A stretch of DNA of 34,885 nucleotides from Thermoplasmatales archaeon SM1-50 (lineage in GTDB: Archaea > Thermoplasmatota > E2 > DHVEG-1), in the NCBI GenBank assembly GCA_001595945.1, contig LSSI01000075.1, positions 1 through 34,885 on the forward strand, in the 5' to 3' direction. The position numbers were made by a program, and so were the translations under genes. Under the pieces are notes generated by a model. That model had not been told where the DNA came from and did not search any database. It worked only from the letters and a program-made list of their open reading frames with translations. Positions 1 to 8,575 of this stretch are shown here, one piece after another (position 1 is the first letter of the stretch; each line of letters starts with the position of its first letter).

Positions 1-2087
1 CCTTCAGAGCAACAGACCCCAGCGGACTCTGGGACGAAGACCCCGCAACCTTCACTGTCACCTCAGAAAATGACCCACCAATCGTAAGCGACATCCCCAA
101 CCAAACCATACCCGAAGGAAGCACCTTTACATCCATTAACTTGGATGATTACGTCACCGACCCAGACAACACCGACCCAGAGATGACATGGCTGTATTCT
201 GGTAATATAGAGCTTCTCGTAAGTATCGTTAACCGTATCGCTACAATCACAATTCCAAATCCAGACTGGTATGGTTCTGAGACAATCTTGTTTAGAGCGA
301 CTGATCCGAGTGGACTATGGGATCAAGATTCTGCAACATTTACCGTGACTCCAGTAAATGATCCCCCTGTTGTTTCGAATATTCCTAATCAGACAATTAT
401 CGAAGGTTCGACGTTTACACCAATTATTTTAGATGATTTCGTTATTGACGTCGACAACTTAGATTCTGAGATGAACTGGACCTACACAGGAAACATACAA
501 CTATTGGTGAGTATCGTGAATCGTATTGCAATAATCACAACCCCTAACCCATATTGGTATGGTTCTGAAACCATCACCTTCAGAGCAACAGACCCAGCTG
601 GATTGTGGGATGATGATCCAGCGACATTTACTGTAATAGAAATTAATGATCCACCTATATTTGGAATACCATCTCCGGTGAACGGTTCAACAGACAATCC
701 ATTAAGTTTTATTTGGAGTATTCCTATTAATGATTCTCAAGGAGACATCTTTTCATGGATGATACAATGCAGCAACGGACAAACCAACAGCGGAACAGGA
801 GCAACAAACGGAACAAAAACACTCTCACTCTCAGGACTTGCATACCTAACTTCCTACAAAGTCTGGGTAAACGCTACAGACCCCACCGGAAGTGATCAAT
901 ATACCAGACGATGGTACACCTTCACAACAAAAGCAAACCTCCCTCCAACCTACGGAACACCAACACCTGCAAACAGTTCGACAAACAATCCACAAAACTT
1001 TACTTGGAGTATTCCTATTAACGATCCTGAAGGAAATATCTATTCTTGGACGATACAATGCAACAACGGACAAACCAACAGCGGAACAGGAGCAACAAAC
1101 GGAACAAAAACACTCTCACTCTCAGGACTTACCCCACTAACCTCCTACAAAGTCTGGGTAAACGCCACAGACCCCACCGGCAGCGGCCTCTATACCAGAC
1201 GATGGTACACCTTCACAACAGGAGTGAATCTCGCACCCGTCATTGGAACACCTGACCCCGCAAATGGTTCCATTAACATCAACTTGAGTCTTATTTGGAG
1301 AATTCCTATTAATGATCCCAACGGAGATCCCTTCTCATGGACAATCCAATGCAACAACGGACAAACCAACAGCGGAACAGGAGCAACAAACGGAACAAAA
1401 ATATTATCTCTCTCCGGGCTTGCATATGAAACAACCTATATCGTATGGGTAAATGCAACTGATCCACCAGGCTGTGCTATATACACAAGGGAATGGTATA
1501 CGTTTACGACAAAAGTGAATACGAACGTCCCTCCAAATAAACCGGAAACACCCACAGGACCAACATCAGGTAGGATTAATGTGCTTTATACATACTATTG
1601 CAATGTCACAGATTCGAATGGTGATCAGGTATGGTACTGGTTCGAATGGGGTGATGGCACAAACAGTGGATGGGTTGGACCATACAACTCTAGTACAACA
1701 GGTAGTGCAGAACACTCTTGGTCTCAAAAAGGATCGTATAATATAACGGTGAAAGCAAAGGATATCTACGATGCTGAGAGCGTCTGGTCAGACCCCTTGG
1801 CAATTGCAATGCCTGTTGATGTACATGAACTCCAAGGTGTTGAATTGAACCAAAATACAGCCAACGGGGAATCACAAGAAATTACTTTTTATACTGCGAC
1901 ATCCGATTCAACAGAGATATCGTTAACTGATAAATATAATACTCAATCCACAGATTATAAATCTATGAGCCGTACGACTAGTAGGACTATTTGGGATTTA
2001 ATACGGCTTATTATACAAATAATCCGAGGCAAATATCCATCGATGAATCTCATTGAAATCTTAAGAGTAGAGGGTTGGATTCGGTAG
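1..2087 (+). CDS. Large repeat-containing surface protein, 3' part (5' end outside window)
   Basis: The frame is open from base 3, so the TTG at 141 in the ORF track is not the start and the gene begins upstream of the window. What is visible is a chain of extracellular beta-sandwich repeats: two full cadherin-like units of 96 residues (NDPP..IPNQTI..EGSTF, then WYGSETI..FRATDP) plus a partial one, three Fn3-like units of 97 residues beginning NxPPxxGxPxPxNxS, and one PKD-like unit (WFEWGDGT, then HSWSQKGSYNITVKAKD). A C-terminal tail of about 90 residues is rich in Ser/Thr and ends in a basic amphipathic stretch. No membrane anchor or sorting signal is visible at the C-terminus. Such proteins are usually exported and act in adhesion or the cell envelope; the signal peptide would lie outside the window. 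The specific role is unknown. Confidence 0.85.
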   Translation, partial: FRATDPSGLWDEDPATFTVTSENDPPIVSDIPNQTIPEGSTFTSINLDDYVTDPDNTDPEMTWLYSGNIELLVSIVNRIATITIPNPDWYGSETILFRATDPSGLWDQDSATFTVTPVNDPPVVSNIPNQTIIEGSTFTPIILDDFVIDVDNLDSEMNWTYTGNIQLLVSIVNRIAIITTPNPYWYGSETITFRATDPAGLWDDDPATFTVIEINDPPIFGIPSPVNGSTDNPLSFIWSIPINDSQGDIFSWMIQCSNGQTNSGTGATNGTKTLSLSGLAYLTSYKVWVNATDPTGSDQYTRRWYTFTTKANLPPTYGTPTPANSSTNNPQNFTWSIPINDPEGNIYSWTIQCNNGQTNSGTGATNGTKTLSLSGLTPLTSYKVWVNATDPTGSGLYTRRWYTFTTGVNLAPVIGTPDPANGSININLSLIWRIPINDPNGDPFSWTIQCNNGQTNSGTGATNGTKILSLSGLAYETTYIVWVNATDPPGCAIYTREWYTFTTKVNTNVPPNKPETPTGPTSGRINVLYTYYCNVTDSNGDQVWYWFEWGDGTNSGWVGPYNSSTTGSAEHSWSQKGSYNITVKAKDIYDAESVWSDPLAIAMPVDVHELQGVELNQNTANGESQEITFYTATSDSTEISLTDKYNTQSTDYKSMSRTTSRTIWDLIRLIIQIIRGKYPSMNLIEILRVEGWIR
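3..656 (+). repeat. Cadherin-like tandem repeats, 288-bp period
   Basis: The NDPP unit boundary recurs at about 69, 357 and 645, a period of 288 bp (96 codons). Each unit carries IPNQTI, LDD, WYGSET and FRATDP landmarks. The protein sequence is far better conserved than the DNA across most of the unit, but the FRATDP segments at 3 and about 579 are close in DNA too. Confidence 0.8.
657..1520 (+). repeat. Fn3-like tandem repeats, 291-bp period, with near-identical DNA cores
   Basis: Three units follow one another. The shared core encoding CxNGQTNSGTGATNGTK occurs at about 770, 1061 and 1352, exactly 291 bp apart (97 codons). The cores are almost identical in DNA and use C-rich codons, whereas flanking parts of the same units have drifted and use more A/T-ending codons. 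Confidence 0.85.
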
Positions 2088-2356
2088 AATAGGATTTAAA
2101 GAGACGCCCTTATTTCTTTTTATTATTTAGTTAAAACATGAGAAGAAAAAATGAGTTGAAAAGGTATATGTAGTGATTGACATGTTTCCTATCAACAGTG
2201 AGAGTCATCGTTTTATTGATTGAAATTATCACGGGAATGATAAGTTTTTATATTGAAAAAAATTCTTTTTAACCTTAATCGTATATGATGCTATATCCTA
2301 TTGAAAATTCACGCAGGAGATATCACCATATTATCTTGGTGATTTCTTCGTGATTT
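2088..2356. other. Intergenic region with small inverted repeat
   Basis: About 270 bases between the surface-protein stop and the tRNA promoter. It contains no convincing gene. A 7-bp inverted repeat ATCACCA/TGGTGAT with an 8-nt loop lies at 2322-2343; the T tract that follows it is weak. A 22-codon ORF beginning at the ATG near 2286 has no supporting features. Confidence 0.4.
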
Positions 2357-2367
2357 CTTTAAATTTT
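2357..2367 (+). promoter_or_regulatory. TATA box of the tRNA gene
   Basis: The AT-rich element ctttaaattt lies about 38-48 nt upstream of the mature tRNA 5' end. This suits an archaeal TATA box with transcription starting some 10-15 nt before the tRNA. Confidence 0.5.
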
Positions 2368-2404
2368 AAGTAGTAGAAGACCGATAGGGGCTGGAGCTAT
2401 TCTT

Positions 2405-2478
2405 GGGCTCGTAGCTTAGACTGGTGGAGCGACTGGCTCATAACCAGTTGGTCGTCGGTTCAAATCCGGCCGGGCCCA
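2405..2478 (+). tRNA. tRNA with CAU anticodon (elongator Met, or Ile2)
   Basis: A complete 74-nt cloverleaf folds by eye. The acceptor stem is GGGCTCG with CGGGCCC (one G-U pair), discriminator A. The D arm is GCTT/GAGC. The anticodon stem ACTGG/CCAGT encloses loop CTCATAA with anticodon CAT, and the T arm GTCGG/CCGGC encloses TTCAAAT. No intron is present and CCA is not encoded. The acceptor stem lacks the usual archaeal initiator pattern (which begins A-G-C), so this is either elongator tRNA-Met or the tRNA-Ile whose CAU wobble base is modified to agmatidine by TiaS. The GGGC.. acceptor resembles archaeal tRNA-Ile, so the identity is left open. Confidence 0.93.
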
Positions 2479-2609
2479 TTCCTTTCGAATTCTAGTTATT
2501 TTTCATATATTTTCTCCTATAAAAGCGAGGATATCCTTGTGATAATTGACTTTTAAAGGTATCCCAAATTTTAAAATAAGAGAACTGATTACAGGCACGG
2601 GGCATTTTT

Positions 2610-3860
2610 ATGGTAGTTAATTACGACCGTTTATTTTCAGCACGATCAAAAAACCTGAAATCCTCGGAGATACGAGAGTTATTGAAACTCACCCAAAGTC
2701 CAGGGTTCATCTCTCTTGCAGGGGGGTTGCCCAACCCCGAGGCATTTCCTGTGGAGATCATCCATGAATGCATTGAAAAGGTGTTTAAAACCAATATCCA
2801 TAACGCATTACAATATGGTACAACTGAGGGGTTACCACTTCTGAGAAGCGTTCTTGCCCAGAGAATGAGAGAGCGAAAAGGTATTGATTGTGAGCTGCAT
2901 GATATCTTGATTACCAGTGGTGCTCAACAGGCTCTTTCATTTATTGCATTTAATTTGTTAGATCCAGGTGATACATATATCACGAGTGCACCTACCTATT
3001 TGGGGGCTTTGCAGGCGTTTCATGCCTATCAGGGAAATTGTGAATGCATCCCAATGAACGATGAGGGAATTGATATCGATTCGTTACGAAGAAACCTTAA
3101 ACGTCTGCATCGAACTGGTATCACACCAAAATTTCTGTATGCTGTTGCTACCTTCCAGAACCCCTCAGGTGAAAGCATCTCATTAGATCATCGAAATGAG
3201 CTTCTTGAGATCGCGTCAGAGTATGATTTTATCATCGTTGAGGATGATCCGTATGGTGAGTTGGTTTTTGAAGGGAAACCTATCCCCTCGATCAAATCAC
3301 TTGATAAAAAAGGTAGAGTGATTTATCTTGGTACGTTTTCAAAGGTTCTTGCTCCGGGGTTCCGACTTGCTTGGGTGATTGCTTCCGAGGAGATTATTAA
3401 TAAATTCTCTCTGACCAAACAATCAAGCGACCTGTGTTCAAATATTTTTGTTCAATATGTCGCGTATGAATACATCAAAGGTGGTTATCTGGATATTCAG
3501 ATTAATCATATTAAACAACTTTATCACCATAAACGAGATGTGATGATCCAAGCACTTAAAGAGTATTTCCCAAAAGAGGCGAAATGGACTGTCCCTGGTG
3601 GAGGGATGTTCCTCTGGGTCACCTTACCAAAAAATGTCAATACGCGACTGATGTTTAAGCGAGCGGTCGCAAAGAAGGTTGCCTATGTTGTTGGCGATGC
3701 GTTTTATCCGGACAGCAGTAACTATAATTCAATGCGGCTGAACTTTTCATATTCTGATGATAATGTTATTAAGGAAGGGATCAAGCGTCTAGCTGACGTC
3801 ATTAAAGAAGAGATGACAACGACTCCGTATGATCACGATGCATACGTAAGCGGAGTATAG
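2610..3860 (+). CDS. lysN: PLP-dependent aminotransferase, LysN/2-aminoadipate type (class I fold)
   Basis: A 416-residue fold-type I aminotransferase. It starts with the FISLAGGLPNPE segment typical of the 2-aminoadipate/MocR-like aminotransferase group. N184 in QNPSG and D212 in EDDPYGE contact the cofactor, K245 in GTFSK is the expected Schiff-base lysine, and the C-terminal RLNFS arginine would bind the substrate carboxylate. Members transfer amino groups between 2-oxoglutarate and 2-aminoadipate, branched-chain or aromatic amino acids, and sequence alone does not fix the substrate. A LysN role would fit the lysine genes at 25.8-29.9 kb, though those are distant. The gene stands alone after the tRNA, with an A/T box (aattttaaaa, about 2568) and a short leader. 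A T-rich run follows its stop. The gene symbol is tentative. Confidence 0.85.
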   Translation: MVVNYDRLFSARSKNLKSSEIRELLKLTQSPGFISLAGGLPNPEAFPVEIIHECIEKVFKTNIHNALQYGTTEGLPLLRSVLAQRMRERKGIDCELHDILITSGAQQALSFIAFNLLDPGDTYITSAPTYLGALQAFHAYQGNCECIPMNDEGIDIDSLRRNLKRLHRTGITPKFLYAVATFQNPSGESISLDHRNELLEIASEYDFIIVEDDPYGELVFEGKPIPSIKSLDKKGRVIYLGTFSKVLAPGFRLAWVIASEEIINKFSLTKQSSDLCSNIFVQYVAYEYIKGGYLDIQINHIKQLYHHKRDVMIQALKEYFPKEAKWTVPGGGMFLWVTLPKNVNTRLMFKRAVAKKVAYVVGDAFYPDSSNYNSMRLNFSYSDDNVIKEGIKRLADVIKEEMTTTPYDHDAYVSGV

Positions 3861-3893
3861 ATATTACTTCTTTTTTCTTCCTTTCTGTTGTTT
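3861..3893 (+). terminator. T-rich terminator tract after the aminotransferase
   Basis: Immediately after the TAG stop the coding strand runs into pyrimidine-rich DNA with a run of six T followed by further T clusters, and no clear hairpin. This fits archaeal U-rich intrinsic termination. Confidence 0.45.
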
Positions 3894-4100
3894 AATGAAA
3901 GATAAAGCAGACGATTTCTTCGATAAACTGCTGATTACCATAAAAAAAACTGGTTTTCCTTTTTTATGAAATCGAGGTATATCACAGTAATGGTATACAA
4001 TGAACAAAGATGTAAAAAATTCGTTATTACATGTTAAGGTTTTATATTAATGTTTACGCCTATGTCATAGATCGATATGGGTATAAATATGGAGGAAAAA

Positions 4101-4108
4101 TATTTAAA
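4101..4108 (+). promoter_or_regulatory. TATA box for the rpS17e-riboflavin cluster
   Basis: tatttaaa preceded by purine-rich ggaggaaaaa (BRE-like). A start about 25 nt downstream would give a leader of roughly 40 nt before the CTG codon of S17e. The stretch 3894-4100 upstream contains nothing I can identify as a gene. Confidence 0.5.
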
Positions 4109-4164
4109 GCTAGAATCGGCAACATTAAATAACAAAACACTATTCCGGAACTCTATATCTGAAT

Positions 4165-4171
4165 GGTGATT
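4165..4171 (+). promoter_or_regulatory. Shine-Dalgarno GGTGATT in front of the CTG start of S17e
   Basis: GGTGATT is the consensus SD seen at other genes here (M24 peptidase, NosD-like gene). It lies inside the first codons of the ATG-initiated reading (4163) but 5 nt from GGTGA to the CTG at 4175, the same spacing range (5-7 nt) as at the clear cases. This decides the start. Confidence 0.5.
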
Positions 4172-4174
4172 AAC

Positions 4175-4393
4175 CTGGGTAACATAAGACAGACGCACAT
4201 AAAAAATGTCGCAATTGACTTAGTAAAGAAATATCCAGATCAGTTCTCTGGTGATTTTCAGAACAATAAAGCGAAGGTAGACACGCTGACAACAGTTAAT
4301 AGTAAACTATTACGAAATCGAATAGCTGGATATATCACTCGATATGTAATTTCTCGAAGTAAGTCAAAACCAAGTCGACCCATTTCTGAGTAA
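4175..4393 (+). CDS. rps17e: Archaeal/eukaryotic-type ribosomal protein S17e
   Basis: A small-subunit ribosomal protein restricted to archaea and eukaryotes, about 72 residues, recognisable from GNIRQTHIKN, the KYPDQFSGDFQNNK segment and KLLRNRIAGYITR. Family members start M-G-x-I-R-Q, and the residue at that Met is encoded by CTG (4175). The ATG at 4163 would add four residues (M-V-I-N) and would have no SD, because the only SD (GGTGATT) lies downstream of it. I therefore prefer CTG initiation, with ATG 4163 or GTG 4166 as alternatives. It heads the riboflavin genes, 52 nt before ribB, and probably shares transcription with them in part. Confidence 0.88.
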   Translation: MGNIRQTHIKNVAIDLVKKYPDQFSGDFQNNKAKVDTLTTVNSKLLRNRIAGYITRYVISRSKSKPSRPISE

Positions 4394-4433
4394 CATCCCA
4401 ATATTTATTTTATAGCCTGATCTATTCTTTGAC

Positions 4434-4438
4434 GGTGA
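4434..4438 (+). promoter_or_regulatory. Shine-Dalgarno GGTGA in front of the ATT start of ribB
   Basis: GGTGA ends 7 nt before the ATT at 4446, spacing identical to GGTGA-GTG at the M24 peptidase (8028). No ATG, GTG or TTG exists in frame between the stop at 4413 and the conserved catalytic region of RibB. A weak TATA-like ttattttata (about 4405-4414) could give a separate short-leader transcript. Confidence 0.5.
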
Positions 4439-4445
4439 CGTAACT

Positions 4446-5128
4446 ATTACAATACAAGATGCTATCAAATCACTTCAAAAAGGACGTTTTATTCTTATCT
4501 ATGACAACGACTCTCGAGAAAGCGAAACAGACCTTGTCATGGCCTCTCAATATGTAACCCCAGAAGCGATCAAGCAAATGCGTAAAGACGGGGGTGGACT
4601 TATCTTTCTGATGATATCCTACCCTGCTGCACAGAAACTACAACTTCCGTTTCTTGCCGACATGTTTTCTCAAATAAACACTCAATACCCTGTTCTTAAA
4701 GCACTTACCCCAAATGATATCCCCTATGACACAAAATCATCTTTCTCCCTGTATATCAATCATCGGAAGACATTTACCGGAATCACCGACAATGACCGTA
4801 GTCTAACCATGAAACGATTCGCAAATCTAGTCACAGCGACTAAAAACAACGACAGTACCCTGGCTATTCAAGCCTTTGGAAAAGAATTCAGATCCCCTGG
4901 TCATGTCCCTATTTGCATCGCCTCAGAAAAACTGCTTAACGAGCGAAAAGGTCATACGGAGCTTGTGATTTCATTACTTGAAATAGCTGGTCTTACCCCA
5001 GTTGGAAGCGGCTGTGAAATTATGGGAGAATACGGTAAAGCATTACCAAAAGAAGATGCAAAAAAATACGCTGAAAAAAACAACCTTGTCTTTCTTGAAG
5101 GAAACGACATCATTAAAGCGTGGAAACA

Positions 5129-5141
<13 letters not shown>
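4446..5141 (+). CDS. ribB: 3,4-dihydroxy-2-butanone 4-phosphate synthase (RibB), probable ATT start
   Basis: RibB converts ribulose 5-phosphate to DHBP plus formate, giving the four-carbon unit of riboflavin. The ORF track begins at ATG 4539, but conserved RibB sequence continues upstream in frame: TIQDAIKSLQKGRFILIYD, then the acidic loop DNDSRESETD (about residues 20-29), which holds the catalytic Arg/Glu residues and must be translated. The only plausible start between the upstream stop and this region is ATT at 4446 behind GGTGA. That gives about 231 residues, normal for a monofunctional RibB. The C-terminal half has the family's GHTELVISLLEIAGL and GKALPKEDAKKYA segments. It overlaps ribL by 13 bp. 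Confidence 0.92.
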
Positions 5142-6051
<910 letters not shown>

Positions 6052-6073
6052 GAAAGGAGGTAAAAGAAAAAAA

Positions 6074-6496
6074 ATGGCGAAAGAAACAATTCGAATCGGA
6101 GCGGTCGTCTCTGATTTCAACTACGACATCACTATGATGATGTTCGAACGGGCAAATGAACACGCGGAGTTTTTAGGGGCGGAGATTACAAAGGTAGTAA
6201 AAGTCCCAGGAGTCTTTGATATGGGCCTTGCTGTCAAGAAATTACTTGAAAGGAAGGATATCGATGGTGTCATCACGATTGGAGCGGTAATTGAAGGGGA
6301 GACCGAGCACGACGATCTGGTCATACAACATGCTGCTAGGAAGATCGCTGATCTTGCGTTACAATACAACAAACCGGTTGGTCTTGGAATCTCCGGACCA
6401 GGAATGACACGACTCCAAGCAGAGGACCGTATCGAACGAGGAAAATCAGCGGTTGAGACAGTCGTCAAGCTGCATCAACGATTACAAAAAATCTAA
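6074..6496 (+). CDS. ribH: 6,7-dimethyl-8-ribityllumazine synthase (RibH)
   Basis: RibH condenses DHBP (from RibB) with 5-amino-6-ribitylaminouracil to make the lumazine used by RibC. The 140-residue protein is the usual length. Visible family elements are the N-terminal VSDFNYDIT substrate loop, KVPGVFDMGLAVKKL, GAVIEGETEHDD with the His expected to act as acid/base, and GISGPGMTRLQAEDR. A strong GGAGGT motif (6057-6062) lies 11 nt upstream of the ATG, in keeping with independent initiation inside the operon. It is the last gene of the cluster. The GTP-derived branch (arfA-C) and riboflavin kinase are not in this window. Confidence 0.94.
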   Translation: MAKETIRIGAVVSDFNYDITMMMFERANEHAEFLGAEITKVVKVPGVFDMGLAVKKLLERKDIDGVITIGAVIEGETEHDDLVIQHAARKIADLALQYNKPVGLGISGPGMTRLQAEDRIERGKSAVETVVKLHQRLQKI

Positions 6497-6599
6497 CACT
6501 CATGTCGTTAATCACAAGCGACTGCATTATTTATCCATTAATCGACTTGTAAGACCAATTCATCAGGGACGACATGTTCAAGATCATAGGTAGGAAAAA

Positions 6600-6608
6600 G
6601 TATTTAAG
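6600..6608 (+). promoter_or_regulatory. TATA box upstream of the 82-aa unknown gene
   Basis: gtatttaag preceded by purine-rich aggaaaaa (BRE-like). Transcription would begin about 6630, roughly 50 nt before the ATG at 6680. Confidence 0.45.
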
Positions 6609-6679
6609 TAGAGTTTTTCATGGCAGGTTGCAATAGAGAATAATGGTTGCAAAGAAAGTGTAAAAAACGAGGGAATGTA

Positions 6680-6928
6680 ATGGTTAAGATTAATGTTACA
6701 ATCGAAGGGGAAAATATCTCAGATATTGTAAATGAACTTTTACATGTCGGAATTGACTTACTTAAGGCAAACAGAAAAGAGCTCCGAGAAGTGTTAAAGA
6801 TTCTTGCCGATGAATCATTAGAACTCCTTAATGAAAAAAAGACACTGGAAAAAGGAGCAGAATTGTACAGGAAAATCAATTCTGAGATTAACTGGACATA
6901 TAAACGAGATAGAGAGAAAGGGGCATAA
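6680..6928 (+). CDS. Small helical protein of unknown function
   Basis: I do not recognise this gene. It encodes 82 residues: a short beta strand (MVKINVTIEGE) followed by largely charged helix (NISDIVNELLHVGIDLLKANRKELREVLKIL, then further Lys/Glu-rich sequence). It is acidic/basic mixed and soluble, with no Cys cluster or membrane segment. I prefer ATG 6680 over the track's TTG 6647, because GAGGG lies 7-8 nt before it and the upstream codons look non-coding. It has its own TATA-like box, so it is probably not part of the rib operon. It is convergent with the M24 peptidase gene, 11 bp apart. Confidence 0.65.
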   Translation: MVKINVTIEGENISDIVNELLHVGIDLLKANRKELREVLKILADESLELLNEKKTLEKGAELYRKINSEINWTYKRDREKGA

Positions 6929-6939
6929 AAGGCTGCTAG

Positions 6940-8028
6940 CTAAAGTTCGATAAATGTCCGCTTGCTTTTTGTAAGAACCTTTATCCCATCTTTTTTAATT
7001 AGGATGTCGTCTTCGATTCTAACGCCTCCAAATCCTGGGAGATAAACCCCTGGTTCGACAGTAAGAACCATGTTCTCGTGTAGTTCCATGGTGTTGTCTG
7101 GGGTAAATCCCATACCGTCGTGAACAGCGAGACCAAGGGAATGCCCAGTGGAATGAATAAATGTCCCTCTGAACTTTGTCGAATCGATAAATGCATGTAC
7201 TGACTGATTAACCTCATTAGCTTTGACCCCGGGTCGTATTTTTTCAAACGCGATCTGCTGTGCCTGTAGTACCGTCTCATACATCTCTCGTTGTTGTTCT
7301 GTTGCTTTTCCAAAGGCAAATGTTCGGGTGATATCGGAATTGTATTTTTTGTAGCATGCACCAAAATCACAGACAATAAAAGTACCATTTTTAAGTTTTA
7401 CGTTACCATGCGTGTAGTGTGGTTCCGCTGTGTTTTTCCCAAATGAGGAAATCGTATCAAAAGCTGGTTTTTCTGCTCCTAGGCTCTGCAGTGTATAGTT
7501 GATCTCCGCAGCAAGTTCATTCTCTGTCATTCCTTCAGAGATGATGTCAGGGATGGTTGCCATGGTGTCATCAGCAACAAAGCAAGCATGTTTGATACGG
7601 TCGATTTCTTGTTGATCTTTTATGAGACGGGTTTTTGAGAATCCTGCAGATACATCAACGAACGTTATATGCGGGAACAGTGTTCTGAATTTGTTGAATT
7701 CGTGATATGAAATACCATTTCCATTTACACCGATGGTTTTAAAGGAATTAAAAAGTTCTCTTAAAGCTGTTGATAACTCTTCTCTTGTTCTATAGACGAT
7801 ACGACGTGCTGTCGATTTTCGTGCGATTTCCGCCTCAAGTTCTGAGACCAACACATCACAGGCACCCTCAGGGTAAAGTACCGCACATGATCCTTCGAAA
7901 AGCCCCTGTTCAAGGTTTGTGACGTAGAAGAAGTTATCATCGATAAAGGGAGCGGAAGCATTTTTAAGTAGGATGCAATCCACCGTTTCGCTGCTGTTTC
8001 TAAAAATATTTTTCACTCTATGTATCAC
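6940..8028 (-). CDS. pepQ: M24-family metallopeptidase (Xaa-Pro dipeptidase/aminopeptidase type)
   Basis: A cytoplasmic creatinase-fold enzyme that would remove N-terminal residues next to proline. An N-terminal domain of about 130 residues precedes the pita-bread catalytic domain, in which all five metal ligands are visible (track numbering): D223 in VCDFGA, D234 in NSDITR, H298 in STGHSLG, E327 in TVEPGVY and E341 in GVRIEDD. At about 362 residues it is normal for archaeal PepQ. The track starts at TTG 8034, which abuts the SD; GTG 8028 lies 7 nt from GGTGA in GAGGTGAT and is preferred. It lies downstream of a winged-helix regulator on the same strand (about 80 nt gap), which may or may not control it. 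The symbol indicates family, not proven substrate. Confidence 0.9.
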   Translation of the reverse strand: MIHRVKNIFRNSSETVDCILLKNASAPFIDDNFFYVTNLEQGLFEGSCAVLYPEGACDVLVSELEAEIARKSTARRIVYRTREELSTALRELFNSFKTIGVNGNGISYHEFNKFRTLFPHITFVDVSAGFSKTRLIKDQQEIDRIKHACFVADDTMATIPDIISEGMTENELAAEINYTLQSLGAEKPAFDTISSFGKNTAEPHYTHGNVKLKNGTFIVCDFGACYKKYNSDITRTFAFGKATEQQREMYETVLQAQQIAFEKIRPGVKANEVNQSVHAFIDSTKFRGTFIHSTGHSLGLAVHDGMGFTPDNTMELHENMVLTVEPGVYLPGFGGVRIEDDILIKKDGIKVLTKSKRTFIEL

Positions 8029-8107
8029 TGGCAAATCACCTCAAAAGCGTCGCCGTTCTCCCCAGTAAGTAGGTGTAGAATAAGCGGGGAAAATGTGTGT
8101 GATATTT

Positions 8108-8494
8108 TTACTTCTCTATAGAACTAATAAGATTGTGTAGTTGGTCTAGGTCGGCTTTGATGTTCTCTACTTCTTGCATTTTTTCTTTTTCGAAGCTTTT
8201 CAAAATCTCTGGAAGGTCTGCAGTAAGCTTATAGAGATGAACAGGTCTACCTTTCCCTTTTTTCTTTTCATCACGTTTCTTTGCCCAACCTCTTCGCCGG
8301 AGTTCTTGCATCGCGACGCTTACTTCTGGCTGTCGAAGATCAGCTCCTTGTTCAACGTCTGCAGAGCGACATTCATCCACCTGAGAAATGTAGAGTAATG
8401 TCTTGGCAAGATTCTTAGGCATCCCAAGCTCTGAAAACAATTGGACAGCTTTATTTTCATTATCATCCAATACGAAAGACTTTTTCCGTTTCAT
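8108..8494 (-). CDS. Winged-helix transcriptional regulator (archaeal, TrmB/MarR-like)
   Basis: A 128-residue DNA-binding protein. Residues about 10-95 form a winged helix: LFSELGMPKNLAKTLLYI is helix 1-2, LRQPEVSVAMQELRRRGW looks like the recognition helix, and the basic KKRDEKKKGKGRP followed by HLYKLT is the wing. The last 35 residues (FEKEKMQEVENIKADLDQL) look like a coiled-coil dimerisation helix. The family is common in archaea but the ligand and targets are unknown. GAGGAG precedes the ATG. A TATA-like run (aaatatatata on the minus strand, about 8525-8537) lies upstream. The next gene on the strand is the M24 peptidase. Confidence 0.78.
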   Translation of the reverse strand: MKRKKSFVLDDNENKAVQLFSELGMPKNLAKTLLYISQVDECRSADVEQGADLRQPEVSVAMQELRRRGWAKKRDEKKKGKGRPVHLYKLTADLPEILKSFEKEKMQEVENIKADLDQLHNLISSIEK

Positions 8495-8575
8495 ACATTC
8501 TCCTCGCGGAATAAATGAATTCTGACGTATATATATTTTTCCAATTTTTTCACTTAATTTTTATATCGTGTTCTA

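Noticed and set aside
846-1255. Several ORFs on both strands over the surface-protein repeats
   Set aside because: They arise from the repetitive C-rich cores read in other frames; only frame 3 of the plus strand gives recognisable domains.
2286-2354. 22-codon ORF in the gap before the tRNA
   Set aside because: No SD, no recognisable feature and its end overlaps the small inverted repeat; likely chance.
2405-2478. Initiator tRNA-Met
   Set aside because: The acceptor begins GGGC rather than the AGC typical of archaeal initiators, and the anticodon stem lacks the three consecutive G-C pairs of initiators.
3894-4160. Possible FMN riboswitch (RFN element) upstream of the flavin genes
   Set aside because: None of the conserved RFN sequence blocks is visible and the stretch is AT-rich with no multi-stem fold by eye.
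6121-6468. 115-aa minus-strand ORF across ribH
   Set aside because: Shadow frame of the well-supported lumazine synthase; Ser-rich composition typical of antisense reading.
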